Notes: a model not told the origin generated them from the letters alone. Shown: positions 1-10,056, numbered from the stretch's first letter. The stretch: DNA of 64,000 bases from Peribacillus cavernae (GCF_003989135.1 NZ_RYZZ01000010.1:1-64000), one strand, 5' to 3'. A program made the numbers and translations.

Positions 1-172
1 AGCAGCTGTATGGGGAGCGGTTTTCTCCCCATCAGTTGATTGGCTTATGACCTCGAGGCCGACTAAGATCGCCACGTCCTTATGTCTTCGTCGGCACTAG
101 CACGTCCTGTGCGTCGGGGCTAGGCTGCTTGCGCTAGACATCAATTCACGTCGAAAAAAGTTATACTTTAGT
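1..172 (-). repeat. Modular palindromic repeat, copy R1 (cut by window edge)
   Basis: First of nine related intergenic repeats. Read on the minus strand it has the family order: leader AGTATAACTTTTTT, TGTCTAGCGCAAGCAGCC, TAGCCCCGACGCACAGGA, GTGCTAGTGCCGACGAAG, ACATAAGGACGTGGCG, then CTCGAGGTCATAAGCC and a hairpin built on GATGGGGAG / CTCCCCAT. The hairpin half at the left edge matches the one in copy R7. The other end of the element lies outside the window. It sits directly upstream of resA, so resA transcription must start within or just after it, or pass through it. Confidence 0.85.
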
Positions 173-199
173 AAATGAATCGAAAGCAGGGGGTTTTTT

Positions 200-730
200 A
201 TGGAAAAGAAAAAGCGCCGCCTGATTGTAAGAACAATCATCCTCCTCATATTGGGTGCAGCTTTGGTTTATACTTTATATGCCAATTTCACGAAAGATAA
301 GCATGAGTCGGTTCAAAAAGGGTCCGTTGCTCCCGATTTTGTGCTGACTGACATGGAAGGCAAGAAACATCAGCTGTCAGACTATAAAGGCCAGGGTGTT
401 TTTCTCAATTTCTGGGGAACATGGTGCAAGCCTTGTGAAAGGGAGATGCCCTACATTGATAACCAATATAACAAATATAAAGATAAGGGTGTCCAGGTTT
501 TAGCCGTGAATGTTGCTGAATCCGAATATTCTGTCCAAAATTTCATCGACAGGCATAAACTGAGCTTTCCCGTCGTTATCGATAAAGATCAGCAGGTGAT
601 GACGGCATATGGAATCGACCCGCTCCCCTATACCTTCCTGATTGATAAGGAAGGCAAGGTCGTCGATATGTTTAAAGGAGAGTTGACGGAGGAGATTGTC
701 CGGAACCATATGGAGAGTATTAAACCATAA
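200..730 (+). CDS. resA: Thiol-disulfide oxidoreductase ResA
   Basis: Membrane-anchored extracytoplasmic thioredoxin-like protein that reduces the CXXC cysteines of apocytochrome c so that haem can be attached by ResBC. The 176 residues comprise a basic N-terminus, one hydrophobic anchor (about residues 8-28) and a TlpA/ResA thioredoxin fold. The active site is WCKPC (Cys76, Cys79), and a probable cis-proline lies at about 143 in DPLPYTF. From memory the B. subtilis motif is CEPC, so the lysine between the cysteines is a variation. The ATG follows a weak CAGGGGG site. First gene of resABC, 17 nt before resB. Confidence 0.95.
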   Translation: MEKKKRRLIVRTIILLILGAALVYTLYANFTKDKHESVQKGSVAPDFVLTDMEGKKHQLSDYKGQGVFLNFWGTWCKPCEREMPYIDNQYNKYKDKGVQVLAVNVAESEYSVQNFIDRHKLSFPVVIDKDQQVMTAYGIDPLPYTFLIDKEGKVVDMFKGELTEEIVRNHMESIKP

Positions 731-747
731 CACGAGGAGTTTTTAAC

Positions 748-2391
748 ATGGCTGAAGTGAAATGCGAATGCGGGCATGTCAATCCGCATGGCACAGTTCT
801 CTGTGAAGCATGCGGCAGGTTGCTGGATGAAACACAGGCGGACAATAAGCTTGTCGAAATGCGCTACGAAGGAAGTGCCAGGCGTTCGCAAACATACAAT
901 AAAACAATCGTTGATAAAATATGGAACTTCTTTTCTTCGGTTAAAGTTGGGGTCTGGCTGATCGTCATCACACTGGTTGCCTCGGCAGTGGGAACGATCC
1001 TGCCCCAGGAAATGTACATACCCCCGAATGTACCCCCAGAACAGCATTATGAACAGGAATATGGCTGGTTCGGGAAATTGTATTACCAGCTTGGGTTTCA
1101 TAATTTGTACAGCTCCTGGTGGTACTTGATTTTAATTGCTTTAATTGGAACGTCGATACTTATCGCAAGTATTGACCGGTTTTTCCCTTTATACCGGTCT
1201 TTAAAAAAACAAAAGGTATCCAGGCATGAAAGCTTTTTGAAACGGCAGCGTGTTTTTGGAATTACTAAAGGCGAAAATATAGAAACAGATTTTGAAGAAA
1301 TCAAGAAAAATCTGCGAAACCAACGATATAATGTCCGTGAAGAAAACGGGAATATTCTTGCAGAAAAAGGACGTTTTTCAAGATGGGGCCCGTATGTAAA
1401 TCATATCGGCTTGATTGTTTTCCTGATTGGCGCCATGCTCCGCTTCGTTCCCGGCATGTACGTCGATGAGCTGGTCTGGCTTCGCGAAGGGGAAACGAAA
1501 GAAATGCCAGGAACTAAAGGGGAATACTACCTTTCAAGCGAAAAGTTCATTCTTGAAGTATATGATAAGGAAAAAGATGACAAAGATTTCACTGCTGCCA
1601 TTGACAAAACGGGAATGATTGCAAAAAACTACCAATCTGATGTAACATTGTACGAACGGGTAGGAAAGGTGATACCTGGGGAAAAGCCTGAGCTGAAGAA
1701 GATCAAAGAGGATCAAATTAAAGTCAATCAGCCGTTAAAGCATGACCGCTATGCGGCTTATCAAGTGGATTATAAACTCGATGAGCTGAACAAGATGAAA
1801 CTTAATTTGACCAATAAAAAATCCGGGGAACAATTCGGAATGGTCACGGTTGATTTATATAACCCCAAACCAAAATATGAGTTAAAAAAAGGCTATTCAG
1901 TCGAGCTGATGAGTTATTTCCCGGACTTTGAGTTTGCTGAAAACGGCGAACCAAGTACGAAGTCGAGGATTCCGAATAACCCGGCCTTCATCTTTAAAAT
2001 GTTTACCCCTGACAAACCAAAGGGTGAAGTCAGCTTTGTCGCAATCAAACAAACATTGGAACCGCTCGGCGATAATGACTATAAGATGACTTTTGCCGGA
2101 ATCGAGACAAAAAATGTCTCAGCACTGACAATCAGAAAAGATTTGACACTCTGGATCATTTTCCTCGGCGGAGTAATCTTCATGATTGGCGTCGTCCAGG
2201 GTGCCTACTGGAACCACCGTCGCATCTGGCTTCAGAAGAAAGACGGGGAAATAATGCTTGCGGGCCATACGAACAAAAATTGGCATGGATTGAAGCGGGA
2301 TATTAATCGTGTAATCGAAAATACCATTATCGACGAACCGGCCGATCAGCTTCAGGAAAAGAAGTCTGCAAATAAAGGGGAAGATAACTAG
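748..2391 (+). CDS. resB: Cytochrome c biogenesis protein ResB
   Basis: Membrane component of the system II (Ccs) haem-attachment machinery, paired with ResC to move haem outward and ligate it to apocytochrome c. The 547 residues begin with a small zinc-ribbon-like motif (Cys6, Cys8, Cys19, Cys22) typical of Bacillus ResB. Hydrophobic segments follow near 68-90, 122-142 and 213-233, then a large extracytoplasmic domain and a final membrane segment near 470-492. The ATG has an upstream CACGAGGAG site. The stop codon TAG shares its G with the GTG start of resC, indicating translational coupling. Confidence 0.95.
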   Translation: MAEVKCECGHVNPHGTVLCEACGRLLDETQADNKLVEMRYEGSARRSQTYNKTIVDKIWNFFSSVKVGVWLIVITLVASAVGTILPQEMYIPPNVPPEQHYEQEYGWFGKLYYQLGFHNLYSSWWYLILIALIGTSILIASIDRFFPLYRSLKKQKVSRHESFLKRQRVFGITKGENIETDFEEIKKNLRNQRYNVREENGNILAEKGRFSRWGPYVNHIGLIVFLIGAMLRFVPGMYVDELVWLREGETKEMPGTKGEYYLSSEKFILEVYDKEKDDKDFTAAIDKTGMIAKNYQSDVTLYERVGKVIPGEKPELKKIKEDQIKVNQPLKHDRYAAYQVDYKLDELNKMKLNLTNKKSGEQFGMVTVDLYNPKPKYELKKGYSVELMSYFPDFEFAENGEPSTKSRIPNNPAFIFKMFTPDKPKGEVSFVAIKQTLEPLGDNDYKMTFAGIETKNVSALTIRKDLTLWIIFLGGVIFMIGVVQGAYWNHRRIWLQKKDGEIMLAGHTNKNWHGLKRDINRVIENTIIDEPADQLQEKKSANKGEDN

Positions 2392-3569
2392 TGGCTCAAA
2401 TAAGCAGTAATCTGTTATATATCGCGTTTGTTCTATATCTCGTTGCAACCTTTTTCTTCGCAGGAGCAATCAAGGATAAAAGAGGGCAAACTGAGAAAAA
2501 ACAAAATAAATGGGCAATCATCGGTATTAGCATCACCGTCATTGGTTTCATTGCACAGATCGGGTACTTTATTACAAGATGGATTGCAAGCGGACATGCC
2601 CCGGTCAGTAATTTGTTTGAATTCACGACATTCTTTGGGATGATGCTTGTCGGTGCCTTTATCGTTATTTATATGATTTACAAAACCCCTGCTCTAGGGG
2701 TATTCACATTGCCTGTGGCAGTGTTGGTCATCGCTTATGCAAGCATGTTCCCTAGAGACATTTCGCCTTTGATACCTGCCCTGCAAAGTGACTGGCTTCA
2801 TATTCATGTGACGACAGCCGCAGCCGGTGAAGCAATTCTTGCAATCAGCTTTGCGGCGGGATTGATTTATTTATTAAAATCCGTTGACCAGTCGAAACGA
2901 AGCAAAAGTACGTTTTGGCTTGAAGCCACGATGTTTACTTTAGTCACGACGCTAGGGTTTGTCCTTGTCGCGACCACCTTCTCCATGATGGATTATAAGG
3001 CAGATTTCATCTATATGGACAAGAATAATATTGAAGCAAAGGCCAGCTACACATTGCCTCCGTTAATCGGCCCGCATGAAGGAAAGCTGCAGACGCCGGA
3101 TAAAATGGAGCCGCTGGCAGAAGTGCCGGCGATGATCAATGCGAAAAAAATGAACACAGTAGTCTGGTCTATTGTTGCTGGTATTGTCCTTTACGGGATA
3201 ATCAGACTTATTTTGCGAAAACGCATTGCGGCTAAGCTTCAGCCGCTTGTGAAAAATATTAATTTAGACTTAGTGGACGAGATAGGCTACCGTGCTGTGA
3301 TGATCGGTTTCCCAATCTTTACGCTGGGTGCTCTGATTTTCGCGATGATCTGGGCCCAGATAGCCTGGACCCGTTTCTGGGGCTGGGATCCAAAAGAAGT
3401 GTGGGCCTTAATCACCTTTCTGTTTTATGCGGCATTTCTGCATCTCCGTCTTTCCAGGGGATGGCATGGAGAGAAGTCGGCTTGGCTGGCTATGATTGGT
3501 TTTATCATTATTATGTTTAATTTAATAGCTGTGAACCTTATCATTGCAGGTCTGCATTCCTATGCGTAA
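2391..3569 (+). CDS. resC: Cytochrome c biogenesis protein ResC (CcsA/CcsB type)
   Basis: Multi-pass haem-handling partner of ResB. The 392-residue protein has about eight hydrophobic segments and the tryptophan-rich WWD-type signature [14 protein letters not shown] in its C-terminal third, as expected for the CcsA/CcmF/CcmC superfamily. Histidines flank this motif (HIHVTT near 140, [11 protein letters not shown] after the motif). The start is the GTG overlapping the resB stop by one base. A strong hairpin terminator follows before resD. Confidence 0.95.
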   Translation: MAQISSNLLYIAFVLYLVATFFFAGAIKDKRGQTEKKQNKWAIIGISITVIGFIAQIGYFITRWIASGHAPVSNLFEFTTFFGMMLVGAFIVIYMIYKTPALGVFTLPVAVLVIAYASMFPRDISPLIPALQSDWLHIHVTTAAAGEAILAISFAAGLIYLLKSVDQSKRSKSTFWLEATMFTLVTTLGFVLVATTFSMMDYKADFIYMDKNNIEAKASYTLPPLIGPHEGKLQTPDKMEPLAEVPAMINAKKMNTVVWSIVAGIVLYGIIRLILRKRIAAKLQPLVKNINLDLVDEIGYRAVMIGFPIFTLGALIFAMIWAQIAWTRFWGWDPKEVWALITFLFYAAFLHLRLSRGWHGEKSAWLAMIGFIIIMFNLIAVNLIIAGLHSYA

Positions 3570-3606
3570 GTCTTCCTAATAAGTGGTGTTGTCTTTCTCA
3601 AAAGGG

Positions 3607-3670
3607 TCTGACTCCCTGTTATACACAATCGTGGCGGAGCCTGCTTTGTGTAGGGAGTTAGACTTTTTTT
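3607..3670 (+). terminator. Intrinsic terminator between resC and resD
   Basis: Left arm GTCTGACTCCCT..TACACAA (from 3607) pairs with TTTGTGTAGGGAGTTAGAC (to 3663), followed by seven T residues. It separates the resABC transcript from resDE, which implies either partial read-through or a separate promoter for resDE. Confidence 0.8.
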
Positions 3671-3713
3671 ATAAAATATGGGTGTGTCAAAAAACAGTAA
3701 GGGAGGAGTCAGG

Positions 3714-4430
3714 TTGGAAAATAAACCGAGAATTTTAGTAGTCGATGATGAAGATAGAATCCGCCGTCTATTAAGGATGTATCTTGAAAGAGAAGATTAT
3801 CTTATTGATGAAGCCGAGAACGGGAATATCGCTTTAATGAAAGCGCTTGAGAGTGACTATGACTTGATTCTGCTTGATATCATGATGCCGGGTAAGGATG
3901 GTATTGAGGTATGCCTCGAATTGCGGGAAAGGAAATCGACTCCAATTATTATGTTGACTGCAAAAGGGGAAGAAGTCAATCGCGTCCAAGGCTTTGAGTC
4001 CGGTACCGATGATTACATTGTAAAGCCGTTCAGTCCCAGGGAAGTGGTCCTGCGTGTAAAGGCTCTGCTGCGCCGTTCCTCGAAAACAAGTTATATCCAA
4101 ACAGAGCCGCAGGCGAAGGATATAATTGTTTTTTCTCACTTAACGATTGATAATGAGGCCCACCGGGTTACGACTGACGGCCAGGAAGTATCCTTGACGC
4201 CAAAGGAATATGAACTACTATATTTCATGGCCAAATCACCTGATAAGGTTTTTGATCGCGAACAATTACTAAAGGAAGTCTGGCATTATGAATTTTTTGG
4301 AGACCTTCGAACCGTAGACACCCATGTGAAGCGCTTGCGCGAAAAGCTAAACCGCATTTCCGAGAATGCGGCGAAAATGATCGTGACTGTATGGGGTGTT
4401 GGTTATAAGTTCGAAGTGATAAATGACTGA
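3714..4430 (+). CDS. resD: Response regulator ResD
   Basis: OmpR/PhoB-family regulator of aerobic and anaerobic respiration genes, partner of ResE. Receiver domain residues 1-120 carry the acidic pair Asp11/Asp12, phosphoacceptor Asp55 in LILLDIMMPG and the conserved KPFSP lysine. A winged-helix DNA-binding domain fills about 135-236. I place the start at the TTG (3714) because GGGAGGAG lies five bases upstream and the protein then begins MENKPRILVVDD like its homologues. An in-frame ATG at 3678 is possible but lacks a good site and adds twelve unconserved residues. The stop TGA overlaps the resE ATG. Confidence 0.93.
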   Translation: MENKPRILVVDDEDRIRRLLRMYLEREDYLIDEAENGNIALMKALESDYDLILLDIMMPGKDGIEVCLELRERKSTPIIMLTAKGEEVNRVQGFESGTDDYIVKPFSPREVVLRVKALLRRSSKTSYIQTEPQAKDIIVFSHLTIDNEAHRVTTDGQEVSLTPKEYELLYFMAKSPDKVFDREQLLKEVWHYEFFGDLRTVDTHVKRLREKLNRISENAAKMIVTVWGVGYKFEVIND

Positions 4431-6211
4431 TGTTTTGGCGCAGTGTAGTTGGAAAACTTTGGATTACGATATTGCTGCTCGTTTCGTTTGTTCTCTTCAT
4501 CTTGACGATCCTGTTAATGGAGTTCTTCGAAAACTTCCAGCTCGATGAGGCGGAAAAGGAACTAACCAAAAGCGGACAAAGGATAGCCGAGATTGTACAT
4601 CTGCATCCCGATTCGAACGAGGTGCTTCAAATTGCTTCGCGAATGATCGGCGAAGAAACAAAAATGCTCGTCATCAATGGAGACAGGGTCACATTTTCTA
4701 CTAAGCAAACAGACCCGAATGTAACGTCAGAGTTTTTAAAAAGCGACACTGAGTTAGTAAAAGTTTTTTCGCAGCAAAAAACGGTGAAAAAAGAGATGGT
4801 GCTGCCAATTGATGATAGCGGCAACCGTAATACCTCTGCGATAGTGGTCGGTGTTCCTTTAGAGTTAAACGGAAAATACGCTGGCATATTCTTATACCAA
4901 TCGCTTGAAGAGATGCAGGAAGCAACACACTCAACAACGAAATTTATTTTGATGGCTGCAGGAGTCGCCATCATATTAACCACCATTTTCGCCTTTTTTC
5001 TATCTACGAGAATTAATGCCCCGCTCCGGAAAATGCGAGAAGCCGCTTTTGAGGTCGCAAGAGGCAAATTCGATACGAAAGTGCCGATCCTTACCCAGGA
5101 TGAAATCGGTGAGCTCGCTATGGCGTTTAACCAAATGGGCAAACAATTAAAATTTAATTTGAACGCCCTTAACCAGGAAAAGGAACACCTTGCGAGCATT
5201 CTGAGCAGTATGGCAGACGGGGTGATTACCTTCAATAAGGATGGGACAATCCTCGTGAAAAACCCGCCTGCGGAACGTTTCCTCCATAGCTGGTATTATG
5301 AAAAAGGTTTCAATCGAGACAACGCGGATACTGTTCCTTCCGTTCTGATGAATCTTTTTGACCAGACGGAAGTGATGGAGAAGGAGCAGGTCGAAGGGAT
5401 CACGCTTCAGGGGCATGATTGGACGTTAATTGTCAGCCCTTTATATGGCAACAATACGATACGAGGCGCTGTGGCGATTATCCGCGATATGACTGAAGAA
5501 CGGAAATTGGACAAGCTGCGTAAAGACTTCATTGCCAATGTGTCGCATGAGTTGCGAACGCCGATTTCCATGCTCCAGGGATATAGTGAAGCAATCATCG
5601 ATGACATTGCTGAAAGTGAAGAAGAAAAGAAAGAAATGGCACAGGTCATTTATGAGGAATCATTGCGGATGGGAAGGCTTGTTAATGATCTGCTTGACCT
5701 TGGAAGAATGGAAGCGGGCCATATCACGCTTAATTATGACAGTGTCGAGCTCAATTCTTATTTGAAGCGGATTGCCTCTAAGTTTTATGGACTCGCAAAA
5801 GAGAAGGATATTAAGATAGTCACTCACATGCAGGATGAGGCGATTCGGTGGGAGTTTGATCCTGACCGAGTTGAACAGGTTCTGACCAATCTCATTGACA
5901 ATGCCATCCGCCATACTCCTGAAGGCGGGACTGTCGAGGTCATTCAACGAAGCGACGGGCGGCAGGGTTTGATTATTGATGTCAGAGATTCCGGATCAGG
6001 CATACCGGAAGAAGATCTTGCCTTTGTATTTGAGAGGTTTTATAAGGCTGATAAAGCGAGGACAAGGGGCCGGTCAGGGACAGGACTTGGCCTTGCCATC
6101 GCAAAAAACATCATTGATGCCCATCATGGTTATATAACCGTAAATAGTTTAGCCGAAATAGGAACAACCTTTACATTCAACCTGCCTCGAAAAATGATGG
6201 GAAATGAGTGA
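4430..6211 (+). CDS. resE: Sensor histidine kinase ResE
   Basis: Membrane sensor kinase/phosphatase for ResD. The 593 residues contain a first membrane helix (about 12-30), an extracytoplasmic sensor region, a second helix (about 172-192), and a HAMP linker (RINAPLRKMREAAFEVARG). A PAS-like domain follows near 245-355, then HisKA with the phosphoacceptor His near 373 in ANVSHELRTP, and an HATPase_c domain with N, G1 (DSGSGIPEE) and G2 (GTGLGLAIAK) boxes. It is translationally coupled to resD (TGATG). A terminator follows, so resDE forms one unit. Confidence 0.95.
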   Translation: MFWRSVVGKLWITILLLVSFVLFILTILLMEFFENFQLDEAEKELTKSGQRIAEIVHLHPDSNEVLQIASRMIGEETKMLVINGDRVTFSTKQTDPNVTSEFLKSDTELVKVFSQQKTVKKEMVLPIDDSGNRNTSAIVVGVPLELNGKYAGIFLYQSLEEMQEATHSTTKFILMAAGVAIILTTIFAFFLSTRINAPLRKMREAAFEVARGKFDTKVPILTQDEIGELAMAFNQMGKQLKFNLNALNQEKEHLASILSSMADGVITFNKDGTILVKNPPAERFLHSWYYEKGFNRDNADTVPSVLMNLFDQTEVMEKEQVEGITLQGHDWTLIVSPLYGNNTIRGAVAIIRDMTEERKLDKLRKDFIANVSHELRTPISMLQGYSEAIIDDIAESEEEKKEMAQVIYEESLRMGRLVNDLLDLGRMEAGHITLNYDSVELNSYLKRIASKFYGLAKEKDIKIVTHMQDEAIRWEFDPDRVEQVLTNLIDNAIRHTPEGGTVEVIQRSDGRQGLIIDVRDSGSGIPEEDLAFVFERFYKADKARTRGRSGTGLGLAIAKNIIDAHHGYITVNSLAEIGTTFTFNLPRKMMGNE

Positions 6212-6267
6212 GATATTAAAATATTGACGGATAATCTTGTTTCATAAGAAACAAAGATAAACTTGGA

Positions 6268-6297
6268 GGAAGGGCTGGAATGCCCTTCCTTTTTTTG
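6268..6297 (+). terminator. Intrinsic terminator after resE
   Basis: Perfect stem GGAAGGGC / GCCCTTCC with loop TGGAAT, followed by eight T residues. It ends the resDE transcript before the SigX-type promoter. Confidence 0.88.
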
Positions 6298-6319
6298 CTC
6301 GAAAAGCCTATAGTGAAAA

Positions 6320-6346
6320 TGTAACTATTTGTGTGAATATTACGAC
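6320..6346 (+). promoter_or_regulatory. SigX-type autoregulatory promoter
   Basis: TGTAAC at 6320-6325, a 17-base spacer, then CGAC at 6343-6346. This matches the ECF SigX consensus (TGTAAC-N17-CGAC) and lies about 30 bp upstream of sigX, as expected for autoregulation. Confidence 0.75.
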
Positions 6347-6374
6347 TAAATGATCGAGCGGAGGAGGGGAAAAG

Positions 6375-6923
6375 ATGGACTCCGTTTTTCTGGAAATATA
6401 TGAAAAGTACCATCGTGATCTATTTCAATTTCTTTTCTATCTCGTTAAAAACAGGGAAACTGCTGAGGATTTAGTTCAAGAGGTCTATATACGCGTACTA
6501 AAATCATATGACCGTTTTGAAGGGAAAAGCAGTGAAAAGACATGGCTTTTTTCAATTGCCAGAAATGCTGCCATCGACCATTTCCGAAAACAAAGAAGCT
6601 GGAAGCAGAAATTGTTTGAGAGCTTTGATTGGGAACGGAACCAGATAAAGGACCAGCAGCCGCTTCCGGAAGAAAAAGCATTACAAAATGACAATATGCG
6701 ACGGGTATATAAGAGCCTGGACGATTGCACAATGGATCAGCGCTCAGTCATCATTCTCCGTTATATTCAATCACTTTCGATTTCAGAAACGGCTGAAGTG
6801 CTGGGGTGGACGGAAAGCAAGGTTAAGACGACGCAGCATCGAGCTTTAAAAGCGGTAAAGAAAGCAATGGAGGAACAGGCAGGAAAGGAGGAGATCCCCT
6901 TTGAAAAGATCCCAATGGAATGA
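6375..6923 (+). CDS. sigX: ECF RNA polymerase sigma factor SigX
   Basis: Extracytoplasmic-function sigma factor; in Bacillus SigX controls cell-surface charge modification and lipid-related genes. The 182 residues show sigma region 2 (about 10-75; AEDLVQEVYIRVLKSYDRF, then SIARNAAIDHFRKQ) and region 4 (about 115-168; helix-turn-helix SISETAEVLGWTESKVKTTQ). The ATG is preceded by GAGGAGGGG. A SigX-like promoter lies upstream and the anti-sigma gene overlaps the 3' end. Confidence 0.95.
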   Translation: MDSVFLEIYEKYHRDLFQFLFYLVKNRETAEDLVQEVYIRVLKSYDRFEGKSSEKTWLFSIARNAAIDHFRKQRSWKQKLFESFDWERNQIKDQQPLPEEKALQNDNMRRVYKSLDDCTMDQRSVIILRYIQSLSISETAEVLGWTESKVKTTQHRALKAVKKAMEEQAGKEEIPFEKIPME

Positions 6924-7701
6924 AAATGACATTGAAGAGCTGTTGAAAAATTTGCCGAACATTAAAGATAGGCGGCATCCCAAAGATATCTACCAAAACA
7001 TTGAATCAAGGATTCACAGGAAGCGATCGAACAATTGGATCCCTCTTATTGCTGCTATGGCAGCCCTGTTTGTCCTTGCAGTGCTTGCGACAAGCATTAT
7101 GCTGGGATCGAACAACTCGGCCAGCGAGGATCGAGCCATTGAAAAGACTGAAATGGAGCGGGGTTCGCAAAGCAGGAAGGCCGCTTCTTCACAGCATGCC
7201 GGGACTGAGAATAACAGTTCTTCCACGCCGAATGATCAAGTCGCAAAGAGTGAAGACAGGCATGGTGCCGCCGAAGAAAAGCCCTCTGAAGAGGAAGTTG
7301 GCATCAACCATGGCGCTAGAAAAGCGTACTTTATTTATCAAACAAATGAAAGCTCACGTAAAATGCTGGTTTCCTCCCATTCCGAATTCCCGACAATTGA
7401 CAAGGCACTGGAAGAGATGATAAAGGGAAGCGGTGATCCATCGATTTCCCCCTCAATCCCTAAGGAATTGAAATGGGATCGTGTTGAAGAGCAGGATAAG
7501 AAAGTGATATTGGAACTATCAGAAGGAACAAAAATATCGGACACTGAAGAATATTTGACCGCGTTGGAAGCGATTCTATTGACGGCAAAGGATTTTGGCT
7601 TTGATTATGTGAAATTTAGCAATGCAAATATTGATGCTCTCGGACCATATAACCTGCAGGAGGATGTACCTGTCCCGATTGCTCCTAACAAGATCAATTA
7701 G
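6901..7701 (+). CDS. rsiX: Anti-sigma-X factor RsiX
   Basis: Membrane anti-sigma factor that sequesters SigX. TTG start eight bases after GGAGG, lying inside the sigX reading frame (23-nt overlap), so the two are co-translated. The 266 residues comprise a short cytoplasmic anti-sigma region, one membrane helix (about 45-67), a low-complexity Ser/Glu-rich linker (70-130), and an extracytoplasmic GerMN-like domain (about 140-250; KALEEMIKGS, then YLTALEAILLTAKDFGFDYVKF). Confidence 0.92.
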   Translation: MKRSQWNENDIEELLKNLPNIKDRRHPKDIYQNIESRIHRKRSNNWIPLIAAMAALFVLAVLATSIMLGSNNSASEDRAIEKTEMERGSQSRKAASSQHAGTENNSSSTPNDQVAKSEDRHGAAEEKPSEEEVGINHGARKAYFIYQTNESSRKMLVSSHSEFPTIDKALEEMIKGSGDPSISPSIPKELKWDRVEEQDKKVILELSEGTKISDTEEYLTALEAILLTAKDFGFDYVKFSNANIDALGPYNLQEDVPVPIAPNKIN

Positions 7702-7837
7702 AGGGTTTTTGGGGTAATCAGAGGAAGGTTCCATTGTAGCTAGAAGCATCAATTAACCGAAAGCAGGAATGAGTTCCCGATGGTCAGCATATAATTTTTG
7801 AGACTGTGTATTTTATGGCTGGCTGGGAGGCAAATGG

Positions 7838-8041
7838 ATGATTGATTATGGAAAACGATTTTTGATAGTAATGATTTTAGCCGGATGTATCGGCCTGCTT
7901 TTTGTAGGAGGCAAAATGGGACACGCCCAAACGGCAGGAAAAATTGCTTCTAAGACAGATCAGGTTTGGGCTGTCAAAATTGTCTGGAAGCTTCCTCAAT
8001 TTCAGGAAGATATGATAAGGCCGGTTAATCTTTCATTATAG
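7838..8041 (+). CDS. Small hypothetical membrane or secreted protein
   Basis: A 67-residue ORF I do not recognise. GGGAGG lies seven bases before the ATG. The product has a basic start and a hydrophobic stretch (about 8-24, RFLIVMILAGCIGLLFVGG) followed by AQTAG, so it could be a signal peptide or a single-span anchor. The remainder is short and polar with no motif. A bidirectional hairpin follows 24 nt after the stop, consistent with an expressed gene between rsiX and serA. It could also be a remnant. Confidence 0.5.
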   Translation: MIDYGKRFLIVMILAGCIGLLFVGGKMGHAQTAGKIASKTDQVWAVKIVWKLPQFQEDMIRPVNLSL

Positions 8042-8064
8042 CAGAATAAGTTTCCCTTTAATAA

Positions 8065-8101
8065 AAAAGGCTGTACCATGGAAATATCGGACAGCCTTTT
8101 C
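8065..8101. terminator. Bidirectional terminator between the small ORF and serA
   Basis: AAAAGGCTGT (8065-8074) pairs with ACAGCCTTTT (8091-8100). There is an A-run on the left for minus-strand serA transcripts and a T-rich tail on the right for plus-strand transcripts. Confidence 0.8.
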
Positions 8102-8121
8102 TTATGTTTACAATTTCATCA

Positions 8122-9696
8122 TTATAAAGACATTCGGTACATAAACGAAATATCAGGAAGTTCGTTCAGTTTTTCAAACATTTCATCACTTAATGGTTTG
8201 TCAAAAGACAGAACCATGATTGCTTCGCCGCCTGCCTGTTTACGGCCAACTTGCATCGTAGCGATATTAACCTCATCGTCACCTAAGATTCTGCCGACAT
8301 TTCCGATAACGCCAGGCTGGTCTGTGTGCTGGATATACAGGAAGTTACCTTCAGGAAGGAATTCGATGTTAAATCCGTTCAGGCTGACAATCCGTGAACC
8401 ATAATTCTCAACATGCGTTCCGCGGATATCGAGCTGGCGATTATCACCCTTTACGGTGACGGAGATACAGTTGGCATATCCATAAGCATCGGTAGATATT
8501 TTCTCGCCGATCGTAACCCCGCGCTCTTTTGCGATAAGCAGGGCGTTCACTTCATTAACAGGGCCGTCAAGCCGTGTTTTGAAAACTCCGGAGATCAGGC
8601 TTTTCGTTAAGATGCTTGTGTCAAAATGGAACGCTTCTCCGCCATAGGTAACGGAGATTTCGTTGATGCCTTCTTTCATGCATTGAGAGCCGATGGAACC
8701 CATTTGTTTAACAAGTTGATAGTATGGCTGTACCTTTTCAAATTGCTCTTTGGAAATTGCCGGAAGGTTAATAGAATTAGCAACTGGATTGCCTTCAAGG
8801 AATACCAGTACCTCCTGGGCTACCTGGGTGGCCACGTTAAACTGCGCTTCCTTAGTGGAAGCACCCAGATGAGGCGTGGTAATAACCGAATCCAGTTCCA
8901 GCAGTTTATTGCCTGCAGGAGGCTCCTCGACAAAAACATCCAGAGCAGCACCGGCTACATGGTTCTCAAGCAATAGTTCGTATAAATCATCCTCATCGAT
9001 AATTCCGCCGCGTGCGCAGTTGAGAAGATAGACTCCTTTTTTGCATGTACGCAGATTGTCTTTGTTCAGCAAGCCTTTTGTTTCACTTGTCAAAGGCGTG
9101 TGTACCGTAATGATATCAGCAAGCGGCAGTAATTCCTCTAAAGAAAGGGAAGTTACATTCAACTTTTTGGCTCTGTCGGATGTTAAGAATGGGTCGAATA
9201 CTAACACGTCCATTCCAAAAACCTTGGCTCGTTTAGCAATCTCTCCGCCGATACGACCCATGCCGACAATGCCCAGTTTCTTGCCATAAAGCTCCGTACC
9301 AGTAAAGGCAGAACGCTTCCATTCTCCATTTTTCACGGAAGAATGTCCTTGAGGTATGTGGCGGGCGAGGGCGGCCATCATTGCAAATGTATGCTCGGCT
9401 GTGGAAATGGTATTGCCATCAGGTGCATTTACCACTACAATCCCATGTTTAGTCGCTGCCGGCACATCGATATTATCAACGCCGACTCCTGCCCGGGCAA
9501 TGATTTTTAAATTGGGCATTTTCTCGATTAATTCTTCTGTAACCTTCGTTGCACTTCTTACCAGCAGAGCATCAAATTCATGAAGACTTTCCTCCGCTTC
9601 TTCGATTTTCTTTTGAATAAGTTCGATTTCAGATGCCTGTAAAAGAGGCTCAAGCCCCTCGGGTTTAATGGCATCAGCTACTAAGATACGATACAC
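8122..9696 (-). CDS. serA: D-3-phosphoglycerate dehydrogenase
   Basis: First enzyme of serine biosynthesis, oxidising 3-phosphoglycerate to 3-phosphohydroxypyruvate with NAD. The 524 residues match the long form. The N-terminal substrate/NAD domains show [20 protein letters not shown] for NAD binding, catalytic Arg in [12 protein letters not shown], Glu in EEPPAG and His in TTPHLGAST. An intervening allosteric-substrate-binding domain spans about 320-440, and a C-terminal ACT domain (about 450-524, [16 protein letters not shown]) probably senses serine. The start is GTG with GGAAGGTG upstream. The gene is monocistronic and divergent from ribU. Confidence 0.96.
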   Translation of the reverse strand: MYRILVADAIKPEGLEPLLQASEIELIQKKIEEAEESLHEFDALLVRSATKVTEELIEKMPNLKIIARAGVGVDNIDVPAATKHGIVVVNAPDGNTISTAEHTFAMMAALARHIPQGHSSVKNGEWKRSAFTGTELYGKKLGIVGMGRIGGEIAKRAKVFGMDVLVFDPFLTSDRAKKLNVTSLSLEELLPLADIITVHTPLTSETKGLLNKDNLRTCKKGVYLLNCARGGIIDEDDLYELLLENHVAGAALDVFVEEPPAGNKLLELDSVITTPHLGASTKEAQFNVATQVAQEVLVFLEGNPVANSINLPAISKEQFEKVQPYYQLVKQMGSIGSQCMKEGINEISVTYGGEAFHFDTSILTKSLISGVFKTRLDGPVNEVNALLIAKERGVTIGEKISTDAYGYANCISVTVKGDNRQLDIRGTHVENYGSRIVSLNGFNIEFLPEGNFLYIQHTDQPGVIGNVGRILGDDEVNIATMQVGRKQAGGEAIMVLSFDKPLSDEMFEKLNELPDISFMYRMSL

Positions 9697-9829
9697 AATT
9701 GAACACCTTCCTATAACTACTCTTAAATTTCTGTTAATTTTACAAGAGAGATTTTATACTGTCAATTTAATGCTACACAAATATTAGGAATTGATATATA
9801 ATCTATTTGTATAATCTAATTTAATAGGT

Positions 9830-9960
9830 CTATCTTCGGGGCGGGGTGGAATTCCCCACCGGCGGTGATGAAGCAATTGCTTCAAAGCCCGCGAGCCTTA
9901 TCAAGGCAGATTTGGTGTGATTCCAAAGCCGACAGTACAGTCTGGATGGGAGAAGATGGA
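9830..9960 (+). ncRNA. FMN riboswitch (RFN element)
   Basis: Contains the hallmark RFN blocks: ATCTTCGGGGCGGGGTG, CCCCACCGGCGGTGATG, AAGCCCGCGAGCC, GGCAGATTTGGTGTGATTCC, AAAGCCGACAGTACAG and GTCTGGATGGGAGAAGAT. P1 closes by ATCTTC (9832-9837) with GAAGAT (9952-9957). A terminator follows 60 nt downstream and ribU comes next, so FMN binding should reduce riboflavin uptake. Confidence 0.97.
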
Positions 9961-10022
9961 GGTTCCAGATAGCGTTCAAAAAAGCAGGGTTTGAACGTCT
10001 GTTTGAGTATGCCGCTATTCTT

Positions 10023-10056
10023 CCCAATAATTTCGATAATTATTGGGTTTTTATTT
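10023..10056 (+). terminator. Riboswitch-controlled terminator upstream of ribU
   Basis: Perfect 10-bp stem CCCAATAATT / AATTATTGGG with a five-base loop and a T-rich tail, 60 nt after the FMN aptamer. It is the expected expression-platform terminator. Confidence 0.88.
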
